A stretch of 64,000 nt of DNA, taken from Tannerellaceae bacterium. Its GTDB lineage: Bacteria > Bacteroidota > Bacteroidia > Bacteroidales > Tannerellaceae. A model generated the notes under the pieces. It worked only from the letters and a program-made list of their open reading frames with translations. It made no database searches and was not told the DNA's origin. The stretch covers positions 1 through 64,000 of the forward strand of contig JAIRPK010000053.1 of assembly GCA_031257015.1 (NCBI GenBank), read 5' to 3'. Both the position numbers and the translations under genes were made by a program. Of this stretch, positions 9,010 to 17,871 are shown piece by piece; the first letter of the stretch is position 1; each line of letters starts with the position of its first letter.

Positions 9010-10074
9010 TTATATATATAGCATGTCAAGCAGTCTGACATAAAGGTCGATGGCCTCTCTAATCTCATCCAGCTGAATATATTCATCCGCCGTATGCGAG
9101 CGCGATGACATCCCCGGCCCAATCTTGACGGATGGGAATGACAGCAAGGCCTGGTCGCTCAACGTGGGCGATCCGAAAGGTTCCCTCCCCAGGATGACAG
9201 CCCTTTTGACGAACGGATGCTCCGGGTCGAGACGTGAAGAGCCGAGACGCATACTGCGCGGGAGAGGCGTTGAAAGAATATTGTCCTTAACATGTTGGAG
9301 AATCTGTTCGTTCGAGTAACATTCATTCGAGCGAATATCCACTGTAAATACGCATCGGTCCGGCACGACATTATGTTGCGTCCCCCCCTGAATAATCGTA
9401 ACGCTCATCTTCACCGGGCCAAGAAGGGCGCTAACCTCCGGGAATCGGTATGAATGAAACCACATTATATCCTTCATTGCAACAGTAATAGCATTAAGCC
9501 CTTCGTTGCGAGCCGCATGACCGGCGACACCCTCGGCAGTGCAGTCGATAACCATCAGTCCCTTCTCCGCTATTGCAGGCATCATCGCCGTCGGCTCTCC
9601 AACGACGGCGAAGCTGCAACCGGGAATAATGTTCAGCGCCATTGCAATGCCGTTTGCCCCTGAGACTTCCTCTTCGGCCGAGGCAAGGAAGACCATGTTA
9701 TACGGCTGCTGCCGCCCGCTGGAAAGGATTCTAAACGCAGCATAGAGGGAGACCAGTGCGCCCCCCGCATCATTGCTTCCAAGCCCGTAGAGCTTCCCGT
9801 CCTCCGATTCAATAGCGGCAAATGGGTCGAGCGTCCAGCCTGCTGCCGGACGGACAGTATCAATATGCGAATTAAGCAGTATTGAAGGCTTTTCAGGATC
9901 AAAACCTGGGCTGGTTATCCATAGGTTGTTGCCGAGACGATTGACCGTCATCCCGTCAGCTTTCCATACATTTTCAAGATAATCAGCCGCGGCATTTTCG
10001 CTTCTGCTGAAGGACGGTATGGCGATAAGTCCCTTCAGGGTATCGACAGCCTGATAGTACAGTTCATTCACCAT
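9010..10074 (-). CDS. M20 family amidohydrolase, ArgE/acetylcitrulline deacetylase-like
   Basis: A 354-aa zinc hydrolase. M20 features: NSHIDTV (first metal ligand and catalytic Asp), GSNDAGGALVS (bridging Asp), SAEEEVSG (catalytic Glu), GEPT, and a C-terminal SRSHTADEYI (metal His). Bacteroidetes use members of this group to deacetylate N-acetylcitrulline in arginine synthesis, and this protein most resembles them; no other arg genes are present here, so the substrate is inferred. Its start overlaps the end of ribF by 11 bp, indicating coupled translation. Confidence 0.85.
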   Translation of the reverse strand: MVNELYYQAVDTLKGLIAIPSFSRSENAAADYLENVWKADGMTVNRLGNNLWITSPGFDPEKPSILLNSHIDTVRPAAGWTLDPFAAIESEDGKLYGLGSNDAGGALVSLYAAFRILSSGRQQPYNMVFLASAEEEVSGANGIAMALNIIPGCSFAVVGEPTAMMPAIAEKGLMVIDCTAEGVAGHAARNEGLNAITVAMKDIMWFHSYRFPEVSALLGPVKMSVTIIQGGTQHNVVPDRCVFTVDIRSNECYSNEQILQHVKDNILSTPLPRSMRLGSSRLDPEHPFVKRAVILGREPFGSPTLSDQALLSFPSVKIGPGMSSRSHTADEYIQLDEIREAIDLYVRLLDMLYI

Positions 10075-10999
10075 TGCCCAGCAGTTTTAAAATCATTTCC
10101 CTGTCCATGTCAAGCTGCGCTTTCAGTTCATCGACCGATGCGAAACGCACGTCATCGCGAACGAAGCCGACAAGCTCGACGATAACGTCCTTTCCGTAAG
10201 CATCGCCCGAAAAATCAATCAGGTGCACCTCTGTCACCTTCCCGTCCGTGCCATTGAAAGTAGGCCGGTAGCCGACATAAAGCATGCCCGCATAGGCCCT
10301 CCCGCCAAGCCATGCACGAGCTGCATAGACGCCCGTGCGAGGCAGCATCTTGAACTCATCTTCCAAAGCCAGATTAACCGTCGGGAATCCCAGGCTCCGC
10401 CCGATCTGATGGCCTGCAACCACTCGCCCTGCCAGCCTGTAATTATATGTCAGCAGTCTCGCTGCCTGCTCAACCTTTCCATCGCCCAGCAAACGCCGGA
10501 TGCTTGAAGAGCTGACCGTTACTCCTTCTTCTGCATAGCGCCCGGCGACGACGATCTCCACGCCGCATGAAGCTCCATATTGACGGTATTCGTCCAGGCC
10601 TTCGCTGCGGTTACGGCCAAAGCGATGGTCATGTCCGACAAGCAAAAGCCTCGCTCCGCACTGGCCTGCAAGCACATTAATAATATACTCCTGCGCAGTA
10701 ATAGCAGCCAGCTCCGCGGTAAAGTCAAGGACGATGCAATACTGGACAGGCGTTTCCGCCATGCGCATCATCTTCTCCTCAAAAGAAGTAAGTAAAGCCG
10801 GTTGGAAGTCCGTCTGCAAGACCCTCCTCGGATGGGAGGTAAAGGTAACAACCGCCGATGCGAGTCCCCTCTCCCCGGCTATTCGTTGCAATTCGTTAAG
10901 CATAAAGCGATGACCGACATGCACTCCATCAAAGAATCCGGTAGTAACCGCCAGCGGCACCCCTTCCCGTATTTCATTCAAACCATTAATAACTATCAT
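10064..10999 (-). CDS. ribF: Bifunctional riboflavin kinase / FAD synthetase
   Basis: A 311-aa enzyme making FMN and FAD from riboflavin. The N-terminal nucleotidyltransferase carries GFFDGVHVGHRFML near residues 22-35 and SSSIRRLL near 165. The C-terminal flavokinase domain has GHQIGRSLGFPTVNL (about residues 197-211). It is the first gene of a three-gene minus-strand unit, with a TATCTTTG box upstream. Confidence 0.96.
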   Translation of the reverse strand: MIVINGLNEIREGVPLAVTTGFFDGVHVGHRFMLNELQRIAGERGLASAVVTFTSHPRRVLQTDFQPALLTSFEEKMMRMAETPVQYCIVLDFTAELAAITAQEYIINVLAGQCGARLLLVGHDHRFGRNRSEGLDEYRQYGASCGVEIVVAGRYAEEGVTVSSSSIRRLLGDGKVEQAARLLTYNYRLAGRVVAGHQIGRSLGFPTVNLALEDEFKMLPRTGVYAARAWLGGRAYAGMLYVGYRPTFNGTDGKVTEVHLIDFSGDAYGKDVIVELVGFVRDDVRFASVDELKAQLDMDREMILKLLGNGE

Positions 11000-11022
11000 C
11001 TAATCTATCAATTAATTAAGTT

Positions 11023-11030
11023 CAAAGATA
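11023..11030 (-). promoter_or_regulatory. -7 box for ribF operon
   Basis: Minus strand TATCTTTG, a perfect TAnnTTTG match about 24 bp before the ribF ATG. No -33 TTTG at the usual spacing. Confidence 0.5.
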
Positions 11031-11130
11031 CGAATGAAACATTAACGGTAGGTTGCATGAGTGAAAGAGGCATGTTTAGGCTAATATCGGCGGCAGAGAC
11101 AGTCAGGCGCGGATGCGAATCATTTTCTAC

Positions 11131-11138
11131 TAACTTTG
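11131..11138 (+). promoter_or_regulatory. -7 box for panB
   Basis: TAACTTTG matches TAnnTTTG, 34 bp before the panB ATG. Confidence 0.5.
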
Positions 11139-11172
11139 CGGCAATTAGTTAATTAATAAAGAAGTATAAAAA

Positions 11173-11997
11173 ATGTCAGTAGCAAAAAGAAACTGTGACG
11201 ATCGCAAGGTGACGACGCACCGCCTGGTGGAGATGAAACAAAGGGGGGAGAAGATCTCCATGCTTACGGCTTATGATTATTCAATGGCCAAAATTGTTGA
11301 CGAAGCCGGAATGGATGTTATCCTCGTAGGCGATTCAGCATCGAATGTTATTGCAGGTAATACGACGACGCTACCAATCACTCTTGACCAGATGATTTAC
11401 CATGGGAAGTCAGTTATGAAAGCCGTCAAGCGAGCCTTAGTAGTAGTAGATCTTCCCTTCGGAACTTATCAGGGGAACTCCAAGGAGGCAGTGTCATCAG
11501 CCATTCGTGTCATGAAAGAGACACATGCCGAAAGCATTAAGATTGAAGGCGGCATTGAGATATGCAAGTCCGTCGAGCGAATTATTTCCGCCGGCATCCC
11601 CGTTATGGGTCACTTAGGCCTGACGCCTCAATCAATTAACCGCTTCGGCACTTATACGGTTCGAGCCAGGGAAGAAGCTGAGGCCAAACGCTTGCTGGAA
11701 GATGCGCATTTGCTGGAAGAAGTAGGCTGCTTTGCCATCGTACTGGAGAAGATACCTGCTTCACTCGGCGCCCAGGTAGCCTCGGAGCTGACGATTCCAG
11801 TTATTGGCATTGGTGCAGGCAATGGAGTGGACGGTCAAGTATTGGTCATACACGATATGCTGGGGATGACAGATGATTTTTCGCCTCGTTTTCTAAGACG
11901 ATATGCTAATTTAAAAGACGTTATGACCAAAGCAGTACAGTCATATATTGAGGATGTTAAACGTGAGGATTTCCCTAACGAGAAAGAACAGTATTAA
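11173..11997 (+). CDS. panB: 3-methyl-2-oxobutanoate hydroxymethyltransferase
   Basis: A 274-aa enzyme that makes ketopantoate from 2-oxoisovalerate in pantothenate/CoA synthesis. Family signatures: [28 protein letters not shown] (metal-binding Asp), [28 protein letters not shown] and [20 protein letters not shown]. Full length. It is monocistronic, with a -7 box upstream and a strong terminator downstream. It is divergent from ribF. Confidence 0.97.
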   Translation: MSVAKRNCDDRKVTTHRLVEMKQRGEKISMLTAYDYSMAKIVDEAGMDVILVGDSASNVIAGNTTTLPITLDQMIYHGKSVMKAVKRALVVVDLPFGTYQGNSKEAVSSAIRVMKETHAESIKIEGGIEICKSVERIISAGIPVMGHLGLTPQSINRFGTYTVRAREEAEAKRLLEDAHLLEEVGCFAIVLEKIPASLGAQVASELTIPVIGIGAGNGVDGQVLVIHDMLGMTDDFSPRFLRRYANLKDVMTKAVQSYIEDVKREDFPNEKEQY

Positions 11998-12003
11998 GAA
12001 TGA

Positions 12004-12039
12004 AAAGTTAAGAGTTGGCATCCGGCTCTTAACTTTTTT
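12004..12039 (+). terminator. panB terminator
   Basis: An 11-bp perfect stem AAAGTTAAGAG with its complement, an 11-nt loop and a T run: a textbook intrinsic terminator. Confidence 0.9.
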
Positions 12040-12063
12040 ATTATCCATTATATAATAATAATT

Positions 12064-12936
12064 ATGAAAATAGGATTAATACAACAAGCGAATTGTAGCA
12101 ACATTGAGATAAACGTAAATAAGCTGAAGGATTCCATCCATCGCTGTGCATCCCTTGGAGCCGAAATAATCGTAATGCAGGAACTGCACAACAGCCTCTA
12201 CTTCTGCCAAACAGAAGATGCTAGCATGTTCGATATAGCCGAGACAATCCCCGGATACTCTACTGAAACATTCGGACAACTCGCACGCGATCATAACATC
12301 GTTCTCATTGCATCGCTTTTCGAACGACGCGCACCAGGCCTTTATCATAACACAGCCGTTGCAATTGAGCGCGATGGAAGCATTGCAGGCATTTACCGAA
12401 AGATGCACATCCCAGATGATCCAGCGTATTACGAGAAATACTATTTCACACCTGGCGATCTTGGCTTTAGGCCGATAACAACCTCGGCAGGGCGACTGGG
12501 TGTCCTTATATGCTGGGACCAATGGTTCCCAGAAGCAGCACGACTGATGGCAATGAGAGGAGCAGAAATATTGATATACCCAACAGCGATCGGATGGGAA
12601 ACAAGCGACACTCTAGAAGAGAAGCAGCGGCAATTGGAAGCATGGCAGACGATTCAACGCTCGCACGCTATTGCAAACGGACTTCCAGTTGTGGCAGTCA
12701 ATCGTGTTGGACTTGAGCCAGATCCATCTGGCATTACAAGCGGAATACACTTCTGGGGAAACAGCTTCATCGCAGGTCAGCAAGGTGAGATTCTCGCAAC
12801 CCTCTCAAGCGAAAAGGAAGATACCACAGTCGTTGAAATCGAATTACCACGCACAGAGAAAGTGCGCCGCGCCTGGCCATTCTTCCGCGACAGAAGAATA
12901 GACGCATATAAAGCAATCGTGCAGATTATGGACTAG
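12064..12936 (+). CDS. aguB: N-carbamoylputrescine amidase-type carbon-nitrogen hydrolase
   Basis: A 290-aa nitrilase-superfamily enzyme with catalytic Glu40 (MQELHNS), Lys113 (YRKMHIPDDP) and Cys150 (LICWDQWFPEAAR). The sequence closely fits N-carbamoylputrescine amidase, which releases putrescine. In many Bacteroidetes the agmatine deiminase gene is adjacent; it is not here, so the pathway assignment rests on the protein alone. Translation begins 24 bp after the panB terminator tail. Confidence 0.88.
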   Translation: MKIGLIQQANCSNIEINVNKLKDSIHRCASLGAEIIVMQELHNSLYFCQTEDASMFDIAETIPGYSTETFGQLARDHNIVLIASLFERRAPGLYHNTAVAIERDGSIAGIYRKMHIPDDPAYYEKYYFTPGDLGFRPITTSAGRLGVLICWDQWFPEAARLMAMRGAEILIYPTAIGWETSDTLEEKQRQLEAWQTIQRSHAIANGLPVVAVNRVGLEPDPSGITSGIHFWGNSFIAGQQGEILATLSSEKEDTTVVEIELPRTEKVRRAWPFFRDRRIDAYKAIVQIMD

Positions 12937-13142
12937 AAAAAACACCGCAACATCTTTACTTTATTCTACTGTTCTATGCTAAAAATTTTGAACTTACAAG
13001 CTCAGGAAGCATAGTTTAATACTCCAAATATCTCGACTGCCTATCGGAAATTACACGATAGAAGTTCTCACATAAGCACACAAACTATCGAAACACGCGA
13101 CGGAACTCTCATGGAAAGAGCAGATTCTCAATTTTTTATTCC

Positions 13143-13150
13143 TACCTTTG
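13143..13150 (+). promoter_or_regulatory. -7 box for the DEAD-box helicase gene
   Basis: TACCTTTG, a perfect TAnnTTTG match 37 bp before the chosen TTG start codon. The rest of the 12937-13187 gap shows no other feature. Confidence 0.5.
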
Positions 13151-13187
13151 TCGCTCTTTTAATTAATAATCATATAAATAAATCATA

Positions 13188-14726
13188 TTGAAGACTTTTG
13201 AAGAATTAGGGGTTGCCGCGCCAATACTAAAGGCAATCCAAGAGATGGGTTATGAATTTCCCATGCCAGTACAGGAAGAAGTAATACCTTTTCTACTCGG
13301 TGAAGACAACGACGTAATTGCCCTAGCACAAACAGGAACTGGTAAAACAGCTGCATTCGGCCTACCAATACTGCAAAAAATAAACATTGCCACCATCCAG
13401 CCGCAAGCCCTCATACTGTGCCCCACCCGCGAACTATGCCTCCAAATAGCGGACGATCTCAACGATTATTCCAAGTACATCGAAGAGTTAAAAGTTCTTC
13501 CCGTATATGGCGGCTCCAGCATTGAAAGCCAAATCCGGACACTCAAACGCGGCGTACATGTCGTCGTTGCCACTCCTGGCCGCCTTCTCGACCTTATGAA
13601 CCGCAAAACAGTCGATTTAAGCCTAATCAGAAACGTCATCCTCGACGAAGCCGACGAAATGCTCAACATGGGCTTCTCCGAAAGCATAAACGAAATACTC
13701 GCCGCCATCCCCCCTACGCGCAACATGCTCCTCTTCTCCGCCACCATGCCCCAAGGCATCGCCTCAATAACAAAAAAATACATGAAGCAGCCAAAGGAAA
13801 TCGTCATCGGTCGGAAAAATGAAGGAAATAACAACATCCGCCACATATACTACGTAATCCGCATCCAAGACAAGTACCTTGCCCTCAAGCGCATTGCCGA
13901 CTATTACCCGAACATATACGGCATCGTCTTCTGCCGAACAAAAAGGGAAACTCAGGAAATAGCCGACATGCTCATGCACGACGGCTACAATGCAGATTCC
14001 CTCCACGGAGACCTCAGCCAAGTACAGCGCGACCTTGTAATGCAAAAATTCCGCATACGCAACCTCCAAATCCTCGTAGCTACCGATGTAGCCGCCCGCG
14101 GCCTCGACGTTGACGACCTGACCCACGTCATCAACTACACCCTCCCTGACGACGTTGAATCGTACACACACCGTAGCGGTCGCACTGGTCGTGCAGGCAA
14201 AACAGGCATCTCTATCTCCCTCTGCCACATCAAAGACAAAGGCAAGATTCAGAACATAGAACGCACACTGAACAAAAAGTTTGAGAAAAGCCAAATCCCA
14301 GGCGGCAAAGCCATCTGCGAAAAACAAATCTTCAACTTGGTGGACAAGATAGAAAAAGTCAAAGTAGATGAAGAAGAGATCGCCCGCCTCATGCCTGGCA
14401 TATTCCGCAAACTAGAATGGCTAGACAAAGAAGACATCATCAAGCGCATGGTCTCCCTAGAATTTAATCGAATGATAAACTACTACAAAAACGCCGGTCA
14501 GATACACGAAGTCACAGACGATGCACCTTTAAAAAAGAAAAATTGGAAAATCAAACCATCCGAGACAGAAAGCAAATACAATCACAAACGCAAAGACAAG
14601 AAAAGCCATAAAAAACACAACAAATCTGCCCCAAAACCAAAAGACAAATCCATCCCTTTTTACGAAAAAGTTTACAACGGCAAAAGAAGCTCAGAGAAAC
14701 CCTGGCGACGAACAACCTCCAAATAG
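13188..14726 (+). CDS. DEAD/DEAH-box ATP-dependent RNA helicase
   Basis: A 512-aa helicase with all motifs in order: Q motif with MPVQEE, motif I AQTGTGKT, Ia PTRELCLQ, II LDEADEML, III SATMP, then HGDLSQVQRD, ATDVAARGLDV and HRSGRTGRAG. A lysine-rich basic tail (about residues 440-512) probably binds RNA. It likely remodels structured RNA or assembling ribosomes. The start is TTG at 13188: family members begin MKTFEELGV, which matches from this codon, and no in-frame ATG lies nearby. Confidence 0.95.
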   Translation: MKTFEELGVAAPILKAIQEMGYEFPMPVQEEVIPFLLGEDNDVIALAQTGTGKTAAFGLPILQKINIATIQPQALILCPTRELCLQIADDLNDYSKYIEELKVLPVYGGSSIESQIRTLKRGVHVVVATPGRLLDLMNRKTVDLSLIRNVILDEADEMLNMGFSESINEILAAIPPTRNMLLFSATMPQGIASITKKYMKQPKEIVIGRKNEGNNNIRHIYYVIRIQDKYLALKRIADYYPNIYGIVFCRTKRETQEIADMLMHDGYNADSLHGDLSQVQRDLVMQKFRIRNLQILVATDVAARGLDVDDLTHVINYTLPDDVESYTHRSGRTGRAGKTGISISLCHIKDKGKIQNIERTLNKKFEKSQIPGGKAICEKQIFNLVDKIEKVKVDEEEIARLMPGIFRKLEWLDKEDIIKRMVSLEFNRMINYYKNAGQIHEVTDDAPLKKKNWKIKPSETESKYNHKRKDKKSHKKHNKSAPKPKDKSIPFYEKVYNGKRSSEKPWRRTTSK

Positions 14727-14789
14727 TACCCATATAACTATTTTACCGCCAAATAAGTCTCATTCGTACTTGGATAACGAAAAACATTG

Positions 14790-14797
14790 TATCTTTA
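14790..14797 (+). promoter_or_regulatory. Possible -7 box for the AlbA-domain gene
   Basis: TATCTTTA matches 7 of 8 positions of TAnnTTTG; TTGG lies at 14770-14773, near the expected -33 position. The start codon is 72 bp downstream. Confidence 0.4.
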
Positions 14798-14868
14798 AGC
14801 GCAAATTGATATATGTGTAGTAAGTATTTTTAGAATGATATTAATACAAGAATGAGAGCTATTTTATC

Positions 14869-16449
14869 ATGGACGAAAACGATTTAAAATTAATTGCGAG
14901 CAGAGGGGAAAACGTATTCGTAGAATTTAGTAAGTGCAGCACCGAATTAACCGACTCCGTCTTTCAATCCATCTGCTCATTCCTCAACAAAGAAGGCGGT
15001 GCTTTAGTTGTAGGCATTCACGACCACGGAAAAATAGTCGGCATCTCCGACATCTTTCTAGACAGTATGCTAAACAAATTCACCTATGTTATGGAAAAAG
15101 AGATCACCCCCTCCTGCTCCATAACGCCCGAAGTAGTCACTGTCAACAACCGTAAGCTCCTGTACATAAAAATACCGGAAAGCCCCGGCGTACACCGCTT
15201 TAAGAACAAAGTCTTCGACCGTGTAGGCAGCGAAGTAATTGACATTACATACAACTATGGTCTCGTCGAGAACCTCCATTTACGGAAACGCCGCGAGTCC
15301 TCAGAGAACATAGTCTGCCCCTTCCTCAACCCCTCCGAGCTGGACGCCGCTGCCTTCACAACCATGCGCCGCATAATCGCAGCAACCAACCCCAGCCACC
15401 CATGGCTCAGCCTCAGCAACGAAGCCCTGCTCCACACCGAAGGCTTCTGGAAGAAAGACCTCGTCAACAACAAAGAAGGCTATGTCCTCGCTGCCGTCCT
15501 ACTCTTCGGCAAAGAAGTCACCATACAGAACTACTGCCCCATCAACTTCCGTATCGAAGCCATATACCGAAACATCGGCTACGAACAGTTCACCCAGCCT
15601 ACCCCAGACTACCCCGAAAGCCGTTATGACGACCGCGACATCATCTTCTCCAACCTCATCGAGACATATCCCCGCCTTATAAAGTTTGTCCAGCGCCAAC
15701 TCCCCGAACAAACCCTTGGCAACGGGGAGCAAAAGATCGACATCCTTGAAACCATCCTCAACGAAGTCCTCTCCAACTTCCTCATCCATCGCGAATACAC
15801 CTACAAGAACGCCTCACGCCTCTTAGTCTTCCCCGACCGCCTCATTACCGAGAACGGCTCCAGCCCCATCCTCTACGGCCCCATCCCCTTTAGCCAGCTC
15901 GAATCAAAAGCCAAGAACCCACTCATCCACAAAGTATTCCAGACAATGGGCTGGTCAGGCACCCCAGGCAGCGGCAAAGAAACAATCCTCAAGTACGCCC
16001 CCCTGTACGACAAAGCCTGCGAAATAGACACCCATGACGGCGAAGTTTTCACATTCTCCATGACCTTCCCCGGCAAGCGCCCCGCACCTCCGGTACAGCC
16101 CCCAAAACCCAAGCCCAAAGCCCCCGCCGCCCCCGCCCAGCCACGCGAATACGTCCCCGTCGATCCCCCCGAATACGCCATAAAGTTCCTCGAAGTATGC
16201 CCCAACATGGACATCTCCTATATTGACAAAGCCGTAACCGTCCTCGAAGCCTGCATCAAGCCACAGCCCATACAGGACGTTATGCGCCTCGTCCGCCAGT
16301 CCAACCGCACGCGCTTCCGCCAAAACATCATTCGCCCGCTGCTCGAAGAGAACCTCCTCTCCATGCGTATCCCATCCAAACCATCCAGCCCGCTGCAACG
16401 ATACTTCACAACAGAAAAAGGAATTGCCCTGATGAAGCAATACACCTGA
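14869..16449 (+). CDS. AlbA/Schlafen-domain ATP-binding protein
   Basis: A 526-aa protein of the group annotated as putative DNA-binding/ATP-binding transcriptional regulators. Residues about 10-120 are an AlbA_2 (Schlafen) domain: VFVEFSK, SICSFLNKEGGALVVGIHDHGKIVGI. The middle carries a GHKL-like ATP-binding segment (ILNEVLSNFLIHREY near 305-320, then GSGKETI). A proline-rich linker (about 405-435) leads to a C-terminal winged-helix-like segment. Family function is poorly known; some members accompany mobile elements or defence loci, but nothing mobile is seen here. The usual N-terminal EFK is EFSK. Confidence 0.75.
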   Translation: MDENDLKLIASRGENVFVEFSKCSTELTDSVFQSICSFLNKEGGALVVGIHDHGKIVGISDIFLDSMLNKFTYVMEKEITPSCSITPEVVTVNNRKLLYIKIPESPGVHRFKNKVFDRVGSEVIDITYNYGLVENLHLRKRRESSENIVCPFLNPSELDAAAFTTMRRIIAATNPSHPWLSLSNEALLHTEGFWKKDLVNNKEGYVLAAVLLFGKEVTIQNYCPINFRIEAIYRNIGYEQFTQPTPDYPESRYDDRDIIFSNLIETYPRLIKFVQRQLPEQTLGNGEQKIDILETILNEVLSNFLIHREYTYKNASRLLVFPDRLITENGSSPILYGPIPFSQLESKAKNPLIHKVFQTMGWSGTPGSGKETILKYAPLYDKACEIDTHDGEVFTFSMTFPGKRPAPPVQPPKPKPKAPAAPAQPREYVPVDPPEYAIKFLEVCPNMDISYIDKAVTVLEACIKPQPIQDVMRLVRQSNRTRFRQNIIRPLLEENLLSMRIPSKPSSPLQRYFTTEKGIALMKQYT

Positions 16450-16458
16450 GCCGCCGAA

Positions 16459-16493
16459 AGTGCGCAGGCGACACCCCCAATCGCCTGCGCACT
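16459..16493. terminator. Hairpin after the AlbA-domain gene
   Basis: A 13-bp perfect stem AGTGCGCAGGCGA with its complement and a 9-nt loop, 9 bp after the stop. There is no U tract, so it may be an mRNA-stabilising hairpin or a weak terminator. Confidence 0.55.
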
Positions 16494-16512
16494 CCACAAA
16501 CAATAGCCAAAC

Positions 16513-16544
16513 CCTTGCATATCTCCTGTAAATACCTACATTTG
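16513..16544 (+). promoter_or_regulatory. Promoter for the DUF4469 gene
   Basis: TACATTTG at 16537-16544 with CTTG at 16513-16516, close to the TTTG-N19-TAnnTTTG arrangement. Confidence 0.55.
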
Positions 16545-16593
16545 TACACATTCCTCCAAAATTCATAATTTAATTTTTTAATATTACTATATC

Positions 16594-17379
16594 ATGCACC
16601 AAAAAAGTTTTAACGTACACTTGTCGGAGAACTATTTCTCCACCCCCAAAAAGACATATTCAGCCAACATCGTATCCCCCGGCCCGACACGAAATCAGGA
16701 CGACATGGTACAGAAAATCTTCGGAATCCGTACCGACTTTGACCCCGTAACCATCCGCGCCATCCTGACGATGGCCTCCCAATGCCTCGCCGACTACCTC
16801 ACCGACGGATTCAGTTATCAGGACGAGAACTTCCGCTACTCCCCAGTCATCCACGGCGCATGGGACAGCCCCACGTCCCTGTTCGACAAAAACATTCACA
16901 AGATTGGAGCCACCGCCACCCCCACCGTCAAGCTCCGCAAAACCCTCGAAGAGATTAACATCAACATACTGGGCGAGAAGCACGGCACCTCGATCATCGG
17001 GCGCATCATCGACCAGTCCACCGGCGCCGCCGCAGACCATATCGTGCCGGGCGAATACATCCGCATTGAAGGCAAGAACATCCGCATATTCCCCGAAGAC
17101 GAAGCCGGGCTGGGCGTATTCTTCGTCTCCGAAACAGGCACAGTCACCCCGGTCACTCACCGCCTGACGACCAACACCCCCAGCAAAATCGAAGCCCAGG
17201 TGCCCCCGACCCTCCCCTACGGCGACTACACGCTCCGGCTCATAAGCAGATACGTTGCATCAGGAACAACAACACTGAACGAACCCCGCATCATTGAATA
17301 CAGGAACCCGCTCACTGCAAGCGCCGGCTCCGGAAGCGGAGGAGGAAACGGCGGAGGTGGAGGCGGAGGCATCGGATAA
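16594..17379 (+). CDS. DUF4469 protein with HU/IHF-like N-terminal domain
   Basis: A 261-aa Bacteroidetes protein. Residues about 5-125 resemble the HU-like Bvu_2165-type domain; residues about 140-240 form an Ig-like DUF4469 domain (GEYIRIEGKNIRIFPED, GVFFVSETG, PYGDYTLRLISRYV). The last 18 residues are almost all glycine and serine, a low-complexity tail. It may be a nucleoid-associated or DNA-structuring protein; no function is established. It is monocistronic with its own promoter and terminator, and it lies next to array 3. Confidence 0.78.
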   Translation: MHQKSFNVHLSENYFSTPKKTYSANIVSPGPTRNQDDMVQKIFGIRTDFDPVTIRAILTMASQCLADYLTDGFSYQDENFRYSPVIHGAWDSPTSLFDKNIHKIGATATPTVKLRKTLEEININILGEKHGTSIIGRIIDQSTGAAADHIVPGEYIRIEGKNIRIFPEDEAGLGVFFVSETGTVTPVTHRLTTNTPSKIEAQVPPTLPYGDYTLRLISRYVASGTTTLNEPRIIEYRNPLTASAGSGSGGGNGGGGGGGIG

Positions 17380-17401
17380 TCCCGCCAAACAGCAACACAA
17401 G

Positions 17402-17433
17402 GCGCCTTGCTCGCAAGCAGGACGCTTTTTTTT
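17402..17433 (+). terminator. Terminator of the DUF4469 gene
   Basis: Hairpin of about 10 bp with a CGCA loop and one mismatch, followed by eight Ts. Confidence 0.8.
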
Positions 17434-17468
17434 ATTTCATATGTCCGCAAACAGAAGCGGCGAAATCC

Positions 17469-17597
17469 CACTAACATTAGTGAGACGCCGTCACTAACGT
17501 TAGTGGGATGCCGTCACCAGCATTAGTGAGATGTCATCACTAACATTAGTGGGATACCGTCACTAACGTTAGTGAGATGCCGTCACCAGCATTAGTG
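17469..17597. repeat. Array 3: 23-bp palindrome array with 69-bp higher-order repeat
   Basis: Six palindromic units start at 17469, 17492, 17515, 17538, 17561 and 17584 (23 bp each). Cores are CACTAACATTAGTG, CACTAACGTTAGTG (a perfect 14-bp palindrome) and CACCAGCATTAGTG, in the order A-B-C-A-B-C. The array therefore grew at least once by duplication of a 69-bp triplet. Confidence 0.93.
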
Positions 17598-17807
17598 AGG
17601 CTGCACCCGCGGGCGCTTCCGTCTATGGCCGCAGGCGAAACAGTCTCCCAGCAAGGCTTCCCTCTGCTGCACTCTGCCAGAGGTGAGGCGCATAATGAGA
17701 ATAAGAAGAAGTTCAGCTTCACATGCAGGCAGATTTAATTATTGCTCCTCCATATACTGAATTATCGCCAAAGCGGCACTGAAAGAGACTGTTCCGAAAT
17801 AATTCGC

Positions 17808-17815
17808 TACATTTA
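17808..17815 (+). promoter_or_regulatory. Possible -7 box for the oxidoreductase gene
   Basis: TACATTTA matches 7 of 8 consensus positions, 57 bp before the ATG. No -33 element is visible. Confidence 0.3.
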
Positions 17816-17871
17816 CCAATCAATAATTTATATTTTAATCACCCAAGATATTATTAAATAATTTTTAGACC

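Noticed and set aside
14869..16449. Defence island built around the AlbA/Schlafen-domain gene
   Set aside because: Neighbours are a helicase of housekeeping type and a DUF4469 gene with its own promoter; no nuclease, toxin or mobile-element gene is adjacent.
17469..17597. CRISPR array
   Set aside because: No unique spacers, units of 23 bp are too short, linkers are repeated too, and no cas genes are in the window. The same holds for all nine arrays.
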